NCBI GenBank assembly: GCA_964563975.1
Contig: CAZLZJ010000003.1
Location: forward strand, 1-64,000
Direction of reading: 5' to 3'
Length of the DNA: 64,000 nucleotides
Source: JAAYJR01 sp964563975
GTDB taxonomy: Bacteria; Bacteroidota; Bacteroidia; Bacteroidales; Prolixibacteraceae
Every line of letters starts with the position of its first letter. Position 1 is the first letter of the stretch. The notes beneath the pieces were generated by a model. The model was given only the letters and a program-made list of their open reading frames with translations, did no database searches and was not told the DNA's origin. Shown piece after piece: positions 47,268 to 56,410 of this stretch. Made by a program: the position numbers and the translations under genes.

Positions 47268-48257
47268 TTAAAAGTTTTTATAAATCCAGTCAACCGCCAC
47301 ACTCAAATCAATATCGTTCATACATCTGAAATGTCTCCTTGGGCATTTCTGATAACCAAGCTTGGAGCATGGCCTGCATTTAAGATTATTCACTTCAACC
47401 ATTGTTGATACAGGATCAGCCATATAGGGATACATGCCGAACTGAGGAACCGTGTTGCCCCAAAAAGAGAGGATCTTCTTTTTAAATGCAGCAGCAATAT
47501 GCATAAAACCGGTATCGTTTGTCAAAACCAATCTGGCATCGCGCACCAGTATTGCCGATTCATTGATTGTTCCCTTTCCAACATAATTAAATACATTTCC
47601 TTTTGATCCCGCCATAATAATTTCTCCGGCTTCCCGCTCTCTGTTTCCCCCTATAAGGACAACCGGAAAATCAATACTTCTGCAAATGGCAGCAACTTTT
47701 TCAGCCGGAAGTTTTTTAGTGAAATATGTCCCTCCGATTACAAAGGCTATATAACCATCATTACAAGCCGGGGGAAGTTTGCATTCTCCATCTCCGCAAA
47801 TAAAAAAATCAAGCCCCTTCCGGTCATTTTCAACATCAAATAGTGAAACAGTATCCATGTAACGATCAACAATATGCAACTGAGGCAGCAGATTAATTTT
47901 TAGCCGGGTATAAATAAACTTAAGTATATTTAATTTATTAACAGTAAATGCCGGTAATTTCAATCTCAATTTAATAATCTTACTCAAGCGATTATTCTGA
48001 AGGTCAATAATATAGTCAAATTGTGTGTCTGCAACATGTGAAATAAATTTTCCCGGTGTGCCCGGATATTCATACACTTTAAATATATAAGGATTTGATT
48101 TTAGCACGGGAAAATATTCTTTTTTTGTCAGAAAATATATCTCGGCACCCTCAACCTGTTGTTTCAGGCATCTGACCAAGGGCGACGTAAGTACGATATC
48201 TCCTATTGAGCTGAATCGTATAACTAAAAACTTTAATTTATTATTTAACTGATTCAA
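47268..48257 (-). CDS. Glycosyltransferase family 9 (heptosyltransferase-like)
   Basis: A 329-residue GT-B glycosyltransferase of family 9, the family of LPS heptosyltransferases. The N-terminal FLVIRFSSIGDIVLTSPLVRCLK is diagnostic, as is LTNDTGFMHIAAAFKKKILSFWG near the C-terminus. It acts in the cytosol, adding a sugar to lipopolysaccharide core; donor unknown. Its start overlaps the atpC end by 17 bp, so it is read from the atpDC transcript. A short cysteine cluster (CRPCSKLGYQKCPRRHFRCM) near the C-terminus is common in Bacteroidota members. Confidence 0.92.
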   Translation of the reverse strand: MNQLNNKLKFLVIRFSSIGDIVLTSPLVRCLKQQVEGAEIYFLTKKEYFPVLKSNPYIFKVYEYPGTPGKFISHVADTQFDYIIDLQNNRLSKIIKLRLKLPAFTVNKLNILKFIYTRLKINLLPQLHIVDRYMDTVSLFDVENDRKGLDFFICGDGECKLPPACNDGYIAFVIGGTYFTKKLPAEKVAAICRSIDFPVVLIGGNREREAGEIIMAGSKGNVFNYVGKGTINESAILVRDARLVLTNDTGFMHIAAAFKKKILSFWGNTVPQFGMYPYMADPVSTMVEVNNLKCRPCSKLGYQKCPRRHFRCMNDIDLSVAVDWIYKNF

Positions 48258-48492
48258 CCAATATAATTATTTTATTGTTTTTATTTTCTACAATGCCTCC
48301 TTCAACCTTAAAAGAAGTTATTTTATCCTCTTCATCAATTACTCTGATCACACCCTTTTCCATTGTTGAAATAATAGGCGCATGATTTTTTAAAATCTCA
48401 AAAAGACCTTTACTCCCGGGCAATCGGACACGCTTTACGTTACCTTCGTATATAAGTTTATCCGGAGAAATAATTTCAAGAAACATAGACAT
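48241..48492 (-). CDS. atpC: F1 ATP synthase epsilon subunit
   Basis: An 83-residue epsilon subunit of the short Bacteroidota type, essentially only the N-terminal beta-sandwich (MFLEIISPDKLIYEGNVKRVRLPGSKGLFEILKNHAPII) with no C-terminal helical hairpin. The frame is open 18 codons further upstream into atpD, but the ATG at 48492 is the family start and leaves a 7-bp gap after atpD. It lies between atpD and the glycosyltransferase gene. Lacking the C-terminal helices, this epsilon could not carry out the usual inhibitory extension into F1. Confidence 0.92.
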   Translation of the reverse strand: MSMFLEIISPDKLIYEGNVKRVRLPGSKGLFEILKNHAPIISTMEKGVIRVIDEEDKITSFKVEGGIVENKNNKIIILVESVK

Positions 48493-48499
48493 AAAATAG

Positions 48500-50005
48500 T
48501 TAATTACCGGAAAGTAACTTTTCCCCTTTTTCAATAGCTTCTTCAATTGTTCCTACAAGATTAAAAGCTGCTTCCGGATATTTATCTACATCTCCGTTAA
48601 GTATGGCATTAAATCCTTTAATCGTATCTGCAATAGGTATTAATTTACCTTCTAACCCTGTAAACTGAGAAGCAACAAAGAAAGGCTGCGATAGAAATCT
48701 TTGAGCACGCCTGGCACGATGAACCACTAATTTATCCTCTTCTGATAATTCATCCATACCCAATATAGCAATAATATCCTGCAGTTCTTTATATCTCTGA
48801 AGTAATTGAATCACATTCTGGGCACAAGTATAGTGCTCCTCTCCCACAATATCAGGAGTAAGAATCCTTGAACTTGAATCAAGTGGATCTACTGCAGGGT
48901 ATATTCCCAATTCCACAATTTTCCTGCTTAAAACTGTTGTGGCATCAAGATGGGCAAAGGTTGTTGCCGGAGCAGGGTCGGTTAGGTCATCAGCAGGTAC
49001 ATATACAGCTTGTACTGAAGTAATTGAACCATATTTTGTTGAAGTGATCCTCTCCTGCATAATTCCCATTTCTGTGGCAAGTGTTGGCTGGTAGCCCACT
49101 GCTGAAGGCATTCTCCCAAGGAGGGCAGATACTTCAGAACCTGCCTGAGTAAAACGAAATACATTGTCAATAAAAAAAAGAATATCGCGGCCGCTTTGGC
49201 TTACCCCTCCGCTGTCGCGCAGGCTTTCAGCAATAGCAAGTCCGGAAAGTGCAACCCTTGCCCTTGCTCCCGGAGGCTCATTCATCTGACCAAAAACCAT
49301 TGCAAGTTTAGACTTTTTTACCCTTTCCATATCAACTTTGGAGAGATCCCACCCACCAGCTTCTACCGATTTTCTAAATTCATCACCATAGTCAACAATA
49401 TTGGCCTCAATCATTTCACGTAAAAGGTCATTACCTTCACGAGTACGTTCACCAACGCCGGCAAACACTGATAAACCACTATGTGCCAAAGCAATATTAT
49501 TGATCAATTCCTGTATCAGCACTGTCTTTCCAACACCGGCTCCTCCAAACAATCCGATCTTTCCCCCTTTAGCATAAGGTTCAATAAGATCAATAACCTT
49601 AATCCCGGTAAATAAGACTTCCGTTTCTGTAAGCAGATCTTCATATTTCGGAGGGTCATTATGAATCCTCAGCCCCTCTTTAGGCAATCTTTCCAACCCA
49701 TCTATCGAATCTCCGACAACATTGAGCAAGCGCCCTAATGCAGCTTCGCCTTTTGGCATTATAATTGGCTTTCCCATGGATATAACTTCCATTCCCCTGG
49801 TTAATCCGTCGGTTGAATCCATCGAAATACAGCGAATTGTATTTTCTCCGATATGCTGCTGGCATTCAATAACCAAGTTATCCTTTCCTTCCCTGGCAAT
49901 CTCCAATGCGTCATAGATCGACGGCAGTTCATCACTCTCTTTTTCAAAGCTAACATCAATCACAGGACCAATAACCTGGATTATCCTACCTTTCTTCCGA
50001 TTCAT
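48500..50005 (-). CDS. atpD: F1 ATP synthase beta subunit
   Basis: Catalytic beta subunit of the F1Fo ATP synthase, 501 residues. The P-loop GGAGVGKTVLI, the catalytic block GVGERTREGNDL, the adenine-binding ALLGRMPSAVGYQPTLATEMG and the family signature PAVDPLDSSSRIL are present. Only atpC follows; the remaining subunits (a, c, b, delta, alpha, gamma) are not in the window, so the operon is split, a known arrangement in parts of the Bacteroidota. A minus-strand TAATTTTG box at 50045-50038 is a candidate -7 element. Confidence 0.98.
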   Translation of the reverse strand: MNRKKGRIIQVIGPVIDVSFEKESDELPSIYDALEIAREGKDNLVIECQQHIGENTIRCISMDSTDGLTRGMEVISMGKPIIMPKGEAALGRLLNVVGDSIDGLERLPKEGLRIHNDPPKYEDLLTETEVLFTGIKVIDLIEPYAKGGKIGLFGGAGVGKTVLIQELINNIALAHSGLSVFAGVGERTREGNDLLREMIEANIVDYGDEFRKSVEAGGWDLSKVDMERVKKSKLAMVFGQMNEPPGARARVALSGLAIAESLRDSGGVSQSGRDILFFIDNVFRFTQAGSEVSALLGRMPSAVGYQPTLATEMGIMQERITSTKYGSITSVQAVYVPADDLTDPAPATTFAHLDATTVLSRKIVELGIYPAVDPLDSSSRILTPDIVGEEHYTCAQNVIQLLQRYKELQDIIAILGMDELSEEDKLVVHRARRAQRFLSQPFFVASQFTGLEGKLIPIADTIKGFNAILNGDVDKYPEAAFNLVGTIEEAIEKGEKLLSGN

Positions 50006-50094
50006 CTTTTTTCAAATATTTAAACAAAGAAGTTGCACAAAATTATTGATGTTTTGCATTAAAAGTGCAAAAATATCAAATAAGAGTTAAAGTT

Positions 50095-51084
50095 TTAATA
50101 TTTACGCACCTGTAAGCCTGAAATTAAGTTCTTCAGCTGCACTGTTAAGCTTTTATCCAATGGTAAACTTTCCAGAATGGAAAATACTTTGTTAAAATAG
50201 TATTCGATCTTATTTTCAGTTATACTTTTAACAGACAATTTATTGTAAATGTCAATAACTGCATTTATCTTTTCCTGTTCATTTTGTCCTGACGTTAAAA
50301 GCCAGCCTGCCAATTCAGATTTAATATCCTTTCCTGCTATTTCAAATGCTTTTACCAGCAAGTAGTTTTTTTTATTACCTGTAATATCGTTGCCTATTTT
50401 TTTCCCCAGCAACTCCTGCGAACCATATATATCAAGCAGATCATCCTGCAACTGAAATGCCATTCCCAAACTGATACCCAAATTATATAGCTGATTGCAT
50501 ATTTCAATGTCAGCCAGACCCAGCATGGCACCTGCCTTTAAACAATATCCGATTAAAACTGCAGTTTTTAATCGGATCATTTCAAAGTAATCAGATTCGC
50601 TTATTTCAGCGCAATCTTCAAAATCTATATCATATTGCTGCCCCTCACATACCTCAATTGCCGTGGCAGTGAAAAGATTTATTATATCAATTACCCTGTC
50701 TGACGCACATTCATTCAAAATACGGTAAGATAAAAAAGCCATTGCATCTCCTGAAAGAATAGCATTATTTTCTCCAAACTTTATATAAGCGGAAGGTAAA
50801 TGGCGCCGGATTTCTGATTTATCTATTATGTCATCATGTAAAAGGGTAAAGTTGTGAAAAACTTCAACTGATACTGCTGCGGGCAGCGCCTGTGATAAAT
50901 CATCCGAAAAAATATTATAGCTGAGAAGTAAAAGTATGGGCCTTAATCTTTTTCCTCCCATCTGCAATGAGTATATCATCGGTTTATATAACATTGACGG
51001 CTCAATATGGGTCAATTCCGATAATTGCTTTTCAATCCCGCTGTTAACTATACTTTGCAATTCTTTAACCAAATATTGTTTCAT
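50095..51084 (-). CDS. Polyprenyl diphosphate synthase
   Basis: A 329-residue trans-prenyltransferase that condenses isopentenyl diphosphate with allylic diphosphates. Both Asp-rich motifs are intact: the first in LLHDDIIDKSEIRR and the second in FQLQDDLLDIYG. GGKRLRP near residue 43 binds the pyrophosphate. Chain length cannot be called with certainty; the residues before the first Asp motif are bulky (FHNFTLLHDD), which would favour a shorter product, such as farnesyl or geranylgeranyl diphosphate. Its start overlaps the preceding MMPL-type exporter gene by 4 bp. Confidence 0.93.
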   Translation of the reverse strand: MKQYLVKELQSIVNSGIEKQLSELTHIEPSMLYKPMIYSLQMGGKRLRPILLLLSYNIFSDDLSQALPAAVSVEVFHNFTLLHDDIIDKSEIRRHLPSAYIKFGENNAILSGDAMAFLSYRILNECASDRVIDIINLFTATAIEVCEGQQYDIDFEDCAEISESDYFEMIRLKTAVLIGYCLKAGAMLGLADIEICNQLYNLGISLGMAFQLQDDLLDIYGSQELLGKKIGNDITGNKKNYLLVKAFEIAGKDIKSELAGWLLTSGQNEQEKINAVIDIYNKLSVKSITENKIEYYFNKVFSILESLPLDKSLTVQLKNLISGLQVRKY

Positions 51085-53477
51085 GACTCAAATTTAACAT
51101 TTTCAACAACATTAAGTTCTTCAGATTCATTATTCTGCCCATTTGTGTGAATATCCAACAGAGGATTAACAAAAGCATTAGTAGTAGTCAGTCTGTCAAG
51201 TCCTGTTATAAGTGATGGAAGAAGTATTAAATTAGAGGTCACTGCCACAAAAAGAGTCATGGAAACCAAAACACCCATTGCCACAGTTCCCCCAAAACCT
51301 GAAAAAGCAAAAATTCCAAAGCCAAAAAAGAGAACTACAAAAGTATATATCATACTTACTCCTGTTTCTCTCATTGCCAATACAACAGAGCGTCTTATAT
51401 CCCGATTTGTTGCTTTAAGTTCCAATCTGTACTTAGCAAGAAAATGAATTGTATTATCAACAGAGATGCCAAAGGCTATATTAAAAACCAATATTGTAGA
51501 TGCTTTTATCGGGATTCCTGAAAAACCCATAAAAGCAGCAGTGAAAATAAGAGGTATAATATTGGGGGTTAAGGAGAGTAAAACCATTCTCCATGATGAG
51601 AACATTGTTGCCATAAATGCAGAAATCAATAAAACCGCTAATCCAAGACTTGAAAAAAGGTTTTTCAAAAGATATTGAGTGCCCTTAAAAGATGTTACAC
51701 TTGAACCGGTTACTGTTACATCATATTGATCGGGAGAAAAAATAGAGTCTATAACTATATGGAATTCATGGTTGAACTCTTCCATATACTTAGTACCCAT
51801 GTCTTTCATGCGTAAACTGACTCTTGTAACCTGCTTTGCACTATCCATAAATGAATGTAACAGCCCTGAATCCTTTTCACCTATTGCTGCATATTGCATT
51901 ATAAAATTGATCTCCCTGCTGTTTGGCAAACTGTAATATGCCTCCCTGCCATTATAAAAAGCTTGTTTGGAGAATTTAAGAAGATTCAGCAATGAAAGGG
52001 GTGATGAAAGCTCCGGATAACAGGACAATTTATTCTCAAGTTGCTCTAACTTATTGAATGTAGCCAATTGAAGCACTCCTCCCGGTTTTTTTGTATCTAC
52101 CATAATTTCAAGTGGCATCAATCCGTCAAAATTTGACTCAAAAAATTTAAGGTCTTTATAAACAGGGTCACTTTCGGGAATATCATCTACCATATAACCT
52201 GAACTTTTCATAAGTGTAATGCCATAAATGCCCAATGACAACACTGCAACTGCCGAAAAGTAAACTTTTTTCCTGTGGTGCCCTGTAATATAAATAAGGT
52301 ATCTTATGATCCCGGACACCATACGGTTATCAAGATGACTTACATGTCTTGGCAAGGGAGGGCCGATAGAGCTGAAAATTATAGGAATAAGGAGTAAAGA
52401 GAGTAAAAACAATCCCATTATATTCAAAGAGGCAATTATCCCAAACTGCTTTAAAATATCGCTTTTTACAATGATAAATGTAGCAAATCCTGATGCTGTT
52501 GTAAGGTTAGTAAGAAATGTTGCATTTCCGATTTTCATAATAACCCTTTGAAGAGCTTTAATTTTATTTCCATGATTCATATATTCATGATGAAACTTAT
52601 TCAGCATGTATATACTGTTGGGGATACCTATTACAATTAACAAAGGGGGGATCATACCTGTAAGGAGAGTTATTTTATATCCAAATAGAGATAACATTCC
52701 CATGGCCCATACAACTCCTGTAAGTACTATCAGAACAGGTACAATTACAGCCTTAAATGATCTGAAAAAAACAAAAAGAACAATGATACAGATAGTCAGT
52801 GCCAATATACTGAACAGATATAACTCTTTTTTTATTTTAATTGAGTTAACTACCCTGATATAGGGCAATCCGGAATAATGCAGATCTTCGCCCTGCTCTT
52901 TTTCAAACTTTTCACAAATCCGTTTGATTGAACGTATCATCTTCTCCCTTTCACGGGTATGCATTCTCTCTTTGTTAACAGTAATTGCCAAAAGATAAGT
53001 ATCAGTTTCCGGATTGTAAAGGGTATTTTTATAAAAGGGAAGAGTTTTAAACTTTTTTGACAATAAATCTATACCTTCCTGATTATCAATACTATCAGGA
53101 AACACCTCCACAATTTCAAATTTATGCTTTTCACTGTTTTTTATCAGATTATATGAATTTGATACAGACAATAAATTCTCAACTCCATCAACCTCAGCAA
53201 GCTCGTCACATAACATTCTCCATCTCTTAAACCTGTCGATCTGAAAAAAATCATGGTCCTGTATTCCTATAACTATCAGGTTTCCCTCTTCACCAAATAT
53301 ATCTACAAATTTTCTATAATCTTTATATGCCTGATCCTTTCGTGGCAATAGTGATGCATATTCATACGACATCTCCACTTTAGAAGCATAAAACCCTAAA
53401 AAAACTGTAATGGTAAATAAAATGCTGAGTAAAAGTATTTTATTTCTAAGAATAATTCCGGATACTTTCAGCCACAT
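51081..53477 (-). CDS. MMPL/HpnN-like RND superfamily exporter
   Basis: A 798-residue membrane protein with the duplicated RND plan of the MMPL/hopanoid-transporter branch: each half has one helix, a periplasmic domain and five more helices. Indicative segments are the N-terminal LRNKILLLSILFTITVFLGFYASKV, the first-half sterol-sensing-like helices, and FNIAFGISVDNTIHFLAKYRLE, with the conserved Asp, in the second half. Members move lipids such as hopanoids, mycolates or carotenoid glycosides. The polyprenyl synthase gene begins within its stop, so an isoprenoid-derived cargo is a reasonable guess. No adaptor is adjacent, in agreement with the family. Confidence 0.85.
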   Translation of the reverse strand: MWLKVSGIILRNKILLLSILFTITVFLGFYASKVEMSYEYASLLPRKDQAYKDYRKFVDIFGEEGNLIVIGIQDHDFFQIDRFKRWRMLCDELAEVDGVENLLSVSNSYNLIKNSEKHKFEIVEVFPDSIDNQEGIDLLSKKFKTLPFYKNTLYNPETDTYLLAITVNKERMHTREREKMIRSIKRICEKFEKEQGEDLHYSGLPYIRVVNSIKIKKELYLFSILALTICIIVLFVFFRSFKAVIVPVLIVLTGVVWAMGMLSLFGYKITLLTGMIPPLLIVIGIPNSIYMLNKFHHEYMNHGNKIKALQRVIMKIGNATFLTNLTTASGFATFIIVKSDILKQFGIIASLNIMGLFLLSLLLIPIIFSSIGPPLPRHVSHLDNRMVSGIIRYLIYITGHHRKKVYFSAVAVLSLGIYGITLMKSSGYMVDDIPESDPVYKDLKFFESNFDGLMPLEIMVDTKKPGGVLQLATFNKLEQLENKLSCYPELSSPLSLLNLLKFSKQAFYNGREAYYSLPNSREINFIMQYAAIGEKDSGLLHSFMDSAKQVTRVSLRMKDMGTKYMEEFNHEFHIVIDSIFSPDQYDVTVTGSSVTSFKGTQYLLKNLFSSLGLAVLLISAFMATMFSSWRMVLLSLTPNIIPLIFTAAFMGFSGIPIKASTILVFNIAFGISVDNTIHFLAKYRLELKATNRDIRRSVVLAMRETGVSMIYTFVVLFFGFGIFAFSGFGGTVAMGVLVSMTLFVAVTSNLILLPSLITGLDRLTTTNAFVNPLLDIHTNGQNNESEELNVVENVKFES

Positions 53478-53672
53478 AATTTTTGCCTAAAGAAATGCGA
53501 AAATAAAAGAATTATTGGATTATGCAGGCCTATCTATTCACTTAATTGAATACTTTGAAATAAAATATAAAATAACCTTCGGATAAATTCTCTTGATAAA
53601 GCTAAGCAGCCGGAAAAGAGGAGATGCATTCAAAACAGAATGATTTATATTGACAATATAATTTTCAGAAAA

Positions 53673-54389
53673 TCAATACCTTTTACCATCAGGTGACACC
53701 ATCGGAACAAAACGAACCGGTAAAATATTGCGTTCCCTGATTTTACCGCTCTTTTTTGTTAATATAATCAAGTGCTGAACAGGATCTTTACCTACGGGTA
53801 TAATCATTCTGCCCCCTTCTGCAAGTTGCTCCTGCAAAGGCCCGGGTATCCGTTCAGGTGCACAAGTGACAATAATTGCATCAAACGGAGCATATAAAGG
53901 CCATCCCAAATACCCGTCGCCAATAAGGCATTGGATATTATCATACCCCAACTTTTTAAAAAGCTTCTCAGCTTTTACTCCAAGTTTATCAAAAATTTCA
54001 ATGGTAAAAACAGAATCACAAATTTCAGCCAAAATAGCGGCCTGGTATCCCGACCCGGTTCCAATTTCCAAAACTTTGTCATTTTTTTTAAGCTTCAAGG
54101 CCTCTGTCATAAATGCAACAATATATGGCTGCGAGATAGTCTGCCCTTCGTCAATGGGAAGGGGCGAATCGTTATATGCAAAAGGGATATATTGTGGCAA
54201 AACAAATTTATGCCTTTCAACCTTAAGCATGGCCTCAAGAACCTTTTTATCGGAAACCCCCCGTGCTTCAATCTGTGTATCAACCATTTTCTGCCTTAAA
54301 ATAAAAAATGAATCATCAGCTTGCCCGCATGAACAAAAAGGAATTACTGCACCAAAAAGTAACAGACAATAAAAAAACTTTCTCCTCAT
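53673..54389 (-). CDS. pcm: Protein-L-isoaspartate O-methyltransferase with lipoprotein signal
   Basis: A 238-residue methyltransferase that repairs isoaspartyl residues using S-adenosylmethionine. Family blocks: MVDTQIEARGVSDKKVLEAM, NDSPLPIDEGQTISQPYIVAFMTE, the SAM-binding VLEIGTGSGYQAAILAE and FDAIIVTCAPERIP. The first 25 residues are a signal peptide ending in a lipobox (IPFCSC), so the protein appears to be exported, which is odd for a SAM-dependent enzyme. The ATG at 54389 is the only start that reaches the family N-terminus upstream of MVDTQ besides internal Met35-like positions, so a cytosolic form from an internal Met cannot be excluded. Confidence 0.88.
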   Translation of the reverse strand: MRRKFFYCLLLFGAVIPFCSCGQADDSFFILRQKMVDTQIEARGVSDKKVLEAMLKVERHKFVLPQYIPFAYNDSPLPIDEGQTISQPYIVAFMTEALKLKKNDKVLEIGTGSGYQAAILAEICDSVFTIEIFDKLGVKAEKLFKKLGYDNIQCLIGDGYLGWPLYAPFDAIIVTCAPERIPGPLQEQLAEGGRMIIPVGKDPVQHLIILTKKSGKIRERNILPVRFVPMVSPDGKRY

Positions 54390-54427
54390 TTCAAAAAAAT
54401 TAAGTCATCCGGATTACACGAAAAAAA

Positions 54428-54468
54428 CCACCGGGTTCATATAAAAAATGAAGTATCCTATTTGGTGG
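54428..54468. other. Nested inverted repeats between pcm and the yceI gene
   Basis: CCACC (54428-54432) pairs with GGTGG (54464-54468), and inside it TTCAT (54436-54440) pairs with ATGAA (54448-54452). The divergent spacer would hold both promoters. There is no T-run, so it is not a terminator; a regulatory role is possible but unsupported. Confidence 0.25.
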
Positions 54469-54542
54469 CTTAATAATTTATTAATTCTGCCTGATAATAT
54501 AAAATAAAAATTCAGAGATTTCAAATTATATTATTAATTTAG

Positions 54543-54561
54543 TCCTACTAATATTATAGGA
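54543..54561. promoter_or_regulatory. Candidate operator upstream of the yceI-rrf2 operon
   Basis: TCCTACTAATATTATAGGA has perfect 5-bp inverted arms (TCCTA/TAGGA) with 9 bases between. A second TAGGATTAA immediately follows the first. The site lies 35 bp before the ATG of the first gene of an operon that ends in an Rrf2 regulator, where an autoregulatory site is expected. The assignment to Rrf2 is inference. Confidence 0.4.
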
Positions 54562-54595
54562 TTAATAGGATTAATAATTAAACAACTATCGTACA

Positions 54596-55204
54596 ATGGA
54601 AACAATTAAATTAAAAGCCCTGATACTCAGCTCAATATTGCTAATTGCAACAGCCGGGTTATATTCTCAGAATCTTTTCAAGTTATTATCAGAAAGTAGT
54701 TCTTTACAAATAGCAGGTACTTCTTCAATTCATGACTGGGAGATGGAAGCTTCAAATTTCCATTCTGAAGCTTTATTGCAAATCGATCCGGGCAATAGTA
54801 TTTCTGTTAATCTGGTTGAATTTATATGTCCGGTAGCCGGGATCAGCAGTGGTAATAAAATAATGGATAATAAAACTTACAAAGCATTAAAAGAGGAGCA
54901 ACATCCCGAAATTAATTTTTCAGTCAACCCTCAAAAAAATGTCAGGCTAAGCAATAACAATGGAGTTGTTAACGGAATACTTACAATTGCAGGGGTTACA
55001 AAAGAGGCGGTTTTCCCCTGTAATTTAGCTTTTATCACTGCCGACCGGTTTAAAATATCCGGCAAAGTACCATTAAAAATGTCGGATTTTAATATAAAAC
55101 CTCCGACAGCTATGATGGGGGCTCTTAAATCAGGTGATGAAGTTGTGGTAAAATTCAATTTTGAATTTAATCTAAGTTCACAGGAATTGACTAAATATGA
55201 ATAA
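54596..55204 (+). CDS. YceI family periplasmic protein
   Basis: A 202-residue protein with a signal peptide (METIKLKALILSSILLIATAGLYSQ) and a YceI lipocalin-like beta-barrel, which binds isoprenoid or fatty acid ligands in characterised members. The family pattern LQIAGTSSIHDWEMEASNFHSEA and PEINFSVNP is clear, as is the C-terminal KMSDFNIKPPTAMMGALKSGDEVVVKF. It heads an operon with an outer-membrane protein (24 bp gap) and an Rrf2 regulator. In other Bacteroidota YceI genes lie beside regulators of oxidative or nitrosative stress, and that may apply here. Confidence 0.92.
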   Translation: METIKLKALILSSILLIATAGLYSQNLFKLLSESSSLQIAGTSSIHDWEMEASNFHSEALLQIDPGNSISVNLVEFICPVAGISSGNKIMDNKTYKALKEEQHPEINFSVNPQKNVRLSNNNGVVNGILTIAGVTKEAVFPCNLAFITADRFKISGKVPLKMSDFNIKPPTAMMGALKSGDEVVVKFNFEFNLSSQELTKYE

Positions 55205-55228
55205 CCAACAATACAAAAATTTTAACAT

Positions 55229-56395
55229 ATGCAAAAACCGTTAATATTTATATGCCTTATACTGATAAGCTTAACCTCTATTTCACAACAATTTGAAAAG
55301 CCAAAGCCTAACACAGATAATTTTAATAAAGTTGAAGTGAAAGTAGGAGGTGATTTTGCCATACAGTTTCAGGCAATTGATCATGAAGCTCCTGTTGAGT
55401 TGATCGATCTGAAAAACAATTTCAACCTTCCAACGGCAAACCTCAGCATCACAGCCTCATTAGCCCCGGGAATAGTACTGTTCATAAATAACTATATGTC
55501 ATCCCGGCATCACAATGAGGCATGGGTTGAAGGGGGTTATCTGACGATTGACAAATTACCTTTTTTACCTGTTACTGACAATATTATGCAGTATCTTACT
55601 ATCAAGGCGGGAGTAATGATGCCCAATTACGGAGATGCTCACTATTTTCGCAGTAACAATGCATCTGTCCTTAATAATCCCTTTGTTGGCAGTTGGGTTA
55701 TGGATGCTTATACAACCAATCCCGGAATGGAAATAATGTTCAGGAATAACGGCTTTCTTGCCCTGATCGGAGCCAATAATGGTCGTGTAAGTTACGGAAC
55801 AGGTAATAATATTGGAGAAGACCTGGTTTTCAACTGGAAGTTGGCTTATGATAAAAATATCAATAATAATCTGAGGATCCGGGCTTCACTTTCAGGCTTT
55901 CACGTTGGCGAAGGCCATAGCGGAGCTTATTTATGGGGCGGTGACCGTGCCGGGGCAAGATATTACAGCGTTATGCAGGCCATTACGGCTACCGGTGATA
56001 ATTTTAACTCAGGTCGCTGGACACCCGGAAGCGGCCAGACTCAAATGAATAGTTATATGGCAAATTTATTTGCAAAATATCACGGATTGGAAGTTTTTGG
56101 TATCTTTGAATCAATGAAGGGAGTTAAAAACAATGCTGACCAACATTTTACGCAGACAGCCCTTCAGGCAATATACAGATTAGGTTCATTTTACATTGGA
56201 ACACGATTTAACAAAGTGTCGGATAATAACGGATCAACTGTGGAACGAATCAATTTAGGAGGCGGATGGTATATGGTTAATAATGTATTGATTAAATTAG
56301 ATTATGTAACACAAAAATATGATGGCCGGGCACATGGTGTTATTGACGGGGGAAAATTTAACGGACCTGTAATTGAAGCTGCAATATCTTTCTAA
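55229..56395 (+). CDS. Predicted outer-membrane porin-like protein
   Basis: A 388-residue protein with a signal peptide (MQKPLIFICLILISLTSISQ) and the strand periodicity and Gly/Asn/Tyr content of a beta-barrel (LRIRASLSGFHVGEGH, INLGGGWYMVNNVLIKLDYVTQKYDG). It ends in a strand with a terminal Phe (VIEAAISF), the classic BAM recognition end. I cannot assign a substrate. It sits between yceI and rrf2 with short gaps, so it is probably regulated with them. Confidence 0.78.
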   Translation: MQKPLIFICLILISLTSISQQFEKPKPNTDNFNKVEVKVGGDFAIQFQAIDHEAPVELIDLKNNFNLPTANLSITASLAPGIVLFINNYMSSRHHNEAWVEGGYLTIDKLPFLPVTDNIMQYLTIKAGVMMPNYGDAHYFRSNNASVLNNPFVGSWVMDAYTTNPGMEIMFRNNGFLALIGANNGRVSYGTGNNIGEDLVFNWKLAYDKNINNNLRIRASLSGFHVGEGHSGAYLWGGDRAGARYYSVMQAITATGDNFNSGRWTPGSGQTQMNSYMANLFAKYHGLEVFGIFESMKGVKNNADQHFTQTALQAIYRLGSFYIGTRFNKVSDNNGSTVERINLGGGWYMVNNVLIKLDYVTQKYDGRAHGVIDGGKFNGPVIEAAISF

Positions 56396-56410
56396 TTAAA
56401 ATAGTTTATT

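Noticed and set aside
53866..54372. 168-residue frame antisense to the methyltransferase gene
   Set aside because: It mirrors the pcm coding sequence, where family motifs are clear; a shadow frame.
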